A DNA stretch of 64,000 nucleotides from positions 35,889,089-35,953,088 of the forward strand of contig NC_060232.1 of the NCBI RefSeq assembly GCF_021155775.2, in the 5' to 3' direction. The DNA comes from Neodiprion pinetum (lineage: Eukaryota > Arthropoda > Insecta > Hymenoptera > Diprionidae). Below the pieces are notes generated by a model. It saw only the letters and a list, made by a program, of their open reading frames with translations, ran no database searches and had not been told where the DNA came from. Below are positions 61,701-64,000 of the stretch, in pieces (positions within the stretch are counted from its first letter, which is position 1; every line of letters begins with the position of its first letter). The position numbers were made by a program, and so were the translations under genes.

Positions 61701-64000
61701 GGGGTCAGATATATTACATCATTTACGCCAGATATTCCAGTGTTCGAGAACCGCAACGTAATTCGGATTTCGAGTTCAAATTACGCACGTACCGAATAAT
61801 TACCAGACAGCTAAAGCCTGGCCATTTGATTCGGCGCATCTTTGTCCCCGACACCGATATTATGCCGTGTGTTCTTCGTTGGTGTTCTATTCCAACCTTG
61901 CAGAAGAAAACCGGACGCGTTGGATGCGGGACTAGCCAGTGTTCGGGGCAGTTTGAGGATTAAGCCACTCGACGTAGCAGGTGTTGTCACGGTTTTTGTT
62001 TTAAAAATACGGGCTCGTTTCAAGTCACCGGACCTTGTACGCCTCTAGCGGCAGAGCTGCGGTCATCCGTAACGAAGTCGATAGAAAAAATCGGACTCTG
62101 ACTAAATGCGCGTTATATCCACTTCCTTGACGGTTCACCCATAGCCACAATTTATCTGGATACATATACAGTTTTCCACGGATCGAAGCACCAGGAATTA
62201 GAAGTCAATACTTCCGCAGCTAAAATCGTAAAATATAATGGTAAAGAACTATAGCACAGCCGCAAAAAGCTTTCGTTGCGAGGAGGAATGAGAAGAGTAT
62301 ATACATATAAGCTTGCATACTTTGTACATAGAATTTAACATAGGTTGATCCAAGGTAAAGAAGAAGGTTCGAGTTGTACGCCGTCCGATCTACACACAGC
62401 CAGAGGCTAAAGGCTCGGCGGTGCCTTCGCGTTGTCCATGAGGTTGTTCTCGTGGCCGGTTCTCGGGGTTCGACATCGCGCGATCTCGCGTTGCCGCTGC
62501 AGCCTCGCATCAAAACCAGTTCAGAGATGTTTGGAGAGAGAAAGATCCTCGGAGGAGTATAAAATGAAAGATGCAGCGTGGGGAGGAGAGATAGGGAGTG
62601 AGATAGAGAACGAGAAAGAGAAAGAGCGGGTCTAAGAGTGGAAATGGGAGGGCGGAGGGAACGAGAGAGAGGTTCGGAGTAAGTGAGAGAGAGAGAGAGG
62701 GGAGACGACTGGTCCGGCACGTCTTCATTAGACCAGCATCTCGACCCTGACATTGGCGTCGAATTTCAGTGTCGTAGGAACCAATTGAGATCGAAATTTA
62801 ATCGGTTTTTGTTTATCGCCTCAGGTCTTTTGCCGGAGGAGCAATTACACCCGATATTATTATAAGACACATCGGCCTCGTCTCAGGACGATCGTCTCGC
62901 GACTTCCGGTGTACGATTTATTGCGATTATTACGGTTTCTGCGCGCCTCGATGTCCGCGATTCAATAATTTTCGGCTTGACAGGTCGATGCGAATCGAAT
63001 TCTTCATCTCGACAATTTTAACGAGCACCGGATGTGACTCACTGCGTTGCAGTAGAGGAGGAAGTGAACGCGGGCACATGGGAATTTTACGCCTGTCCCG
63101 TGTCGTGAATTACGTAGGTAAAGAGTTTTACCACCTCAACGTGTACGTCCTCATCGTCGCCGCGTACGGTGATCGACGGATGTTGAAAAACTGATAAAAA
63201 TTCCCTTCGAAAGTCGCGTTCGACTCGCGGCTCCCGGCTCCTCGACTCTGACGCCGTTGCTTCGAGTTCCCATCGCTCCGGAGGCGAGATCAAAGCAGCC
63301 GAAACACGTTAACAAATCATCGTAACTACGCGTCGTTCTACACCAGCACGAGTTGCGGTAAACTGGCATAGTAACGTTGTACGATTCCACGGTGAAAACC
63401 GTAAATACATGATACGATCCAGGCATCGCTTCAACCCTTTTCTTTGATGCCTCAACCCCACGCCAATAATCTATAGGAAGCGTCAGGTTTGCGACAAGTC
63501 AAAATAATTATCGAAAAACTAGGGTAATAACACCGGCTCCAGTCATCCTCCTGCTACAGACAGTGGATTACGCTTCGCCGAAGATCCTGCCGACTGATGT
63601 TATTCACACAGCGGACTTTCTCGACCAATGCGAAGAAGAAATTAGTGTCAGAGAGGTGCGTAATGCCCCCTCTCGACGTAATATCGGTTTTTCTATAAAT
63701 TTTACTTAGTTTTTAGACACAGCTTACGCGTCGCGGCAGCCGCCGCGCTTCGATGAACTTTTTGCGGCAATTTTGTCACGGTATTCCGCTTTTGAAAGGC
63801 CGTCGGGAAGCTGACAGGAATGAGAAGGAGAGCGACCAGAGATGAGGAGGGAAGAAGACGAAAAGGGGTTTCGAGCAGTTTTTGAACCGAGGCGACGCGC
63901 GACGAGGAGATGCTTCGACGGTTAAACGCGGAGCCGCATATACAGCAGTGAAATTTCTCCTTCGCTTAGTGGCGTCTTTTTCTGAACTCTTTTTCCCTCG
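58766..64000. other. Gene-poor, CpG-rich right end
   Basis: No coding exon can be supported. There are purine-rich GA clusters near 59285-59305, 61150-61180 and 62570-62705, a (CTT)n tract at about 60309-60328, and rising GC and CpG content to the window edge, where sequence such as GCGGCAGCCGCCGCG appears. Overlapping open frames on both strands reflect composition. It could be the 5' region of a gene lying beyond the window. Confidence 0.4.

Overview
This is a stretch of an animal nuclear genome, almost certainly an arthropod and most likely an insect. The genes have short introns with GT..AG borders, there are many microsatellites, and one gene is a clear orthologue of the arthropod gene morgue. 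The CpG-rich, gene-poor middle and right parts would suit a hymenopteran, but nothing in the sequence settles the order.

Layout. 1-3.85 kb is AT-rich DNA without a recognisable gene. 4.0-9.66 kb holds Ube4B, a U-box ubiquitin chain-elongation factor (E4), on the minus strand in eight coding exons, 1109 codons plus stop. 10.54-12.67 kb holds morgue on the plus strand in five coding exons, 565 codons plus stop, encoding a zinc finger, an F-box and a ubiquitin-conjugase-like domain whose catalytic cysteine is a glycine. The two genes are head to head with 880 bp between their start codons, so two ubiquitin-pathway genes, both tied by published work to apoptosis, may share a promoter. The insect Ube4B also keeps the VDVD-S sequence that caspase-6 and granzyme B cut in the mammalian protein.

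21.7-22.8 kb holds a GAS1/GDNF-receptor-like gene on the minus strand in three coding exons: signal peptide, two cysteine-rich repeats and a probable GPI-anchor tail. It lies in tens of kilobases of gene-poor, increasingly GC- and CpG-rich DNA with many purine/pyrimidine microsatellites. Such DNA is typical of the regulatory surroundings of developmental genes, but no first exons could be assigned.

Mobile DNA. A Penelope-like retroelement (36448-39360, minus strand) has an uninterrupted RT plus GIY-YIG reading frame, a perfect 13-bp target-site duplication and a hammerhead-ribozyme-like core near its 3' end. A 130-bp piggyBac-type MITE lies at 26161-26290, a hairpin element at 14349-14535, and the 3' end of a non-LTR element inside a (GA)n tract at 35050-35472.

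Repeats. 51306-54654 is a tandem array of ten monomers of about 335 bp with a three-monomer (1005-bp) higher-order repeat. It is flanked by diverged direct copies of a unit of about 730 bp (50474-51215 and 54815-55560), and a decayed monomer lies 3 kb away at about 58470-58765. This composite repeat locus is the least explained structure in the window.

At 46617-47840 (minus) one reading frame runs for 408 codons with four internal stops and no frameshift. It is an unrecognised gene with tiny introns or a pseudogene. The rest of the window shows no gene I can defend.
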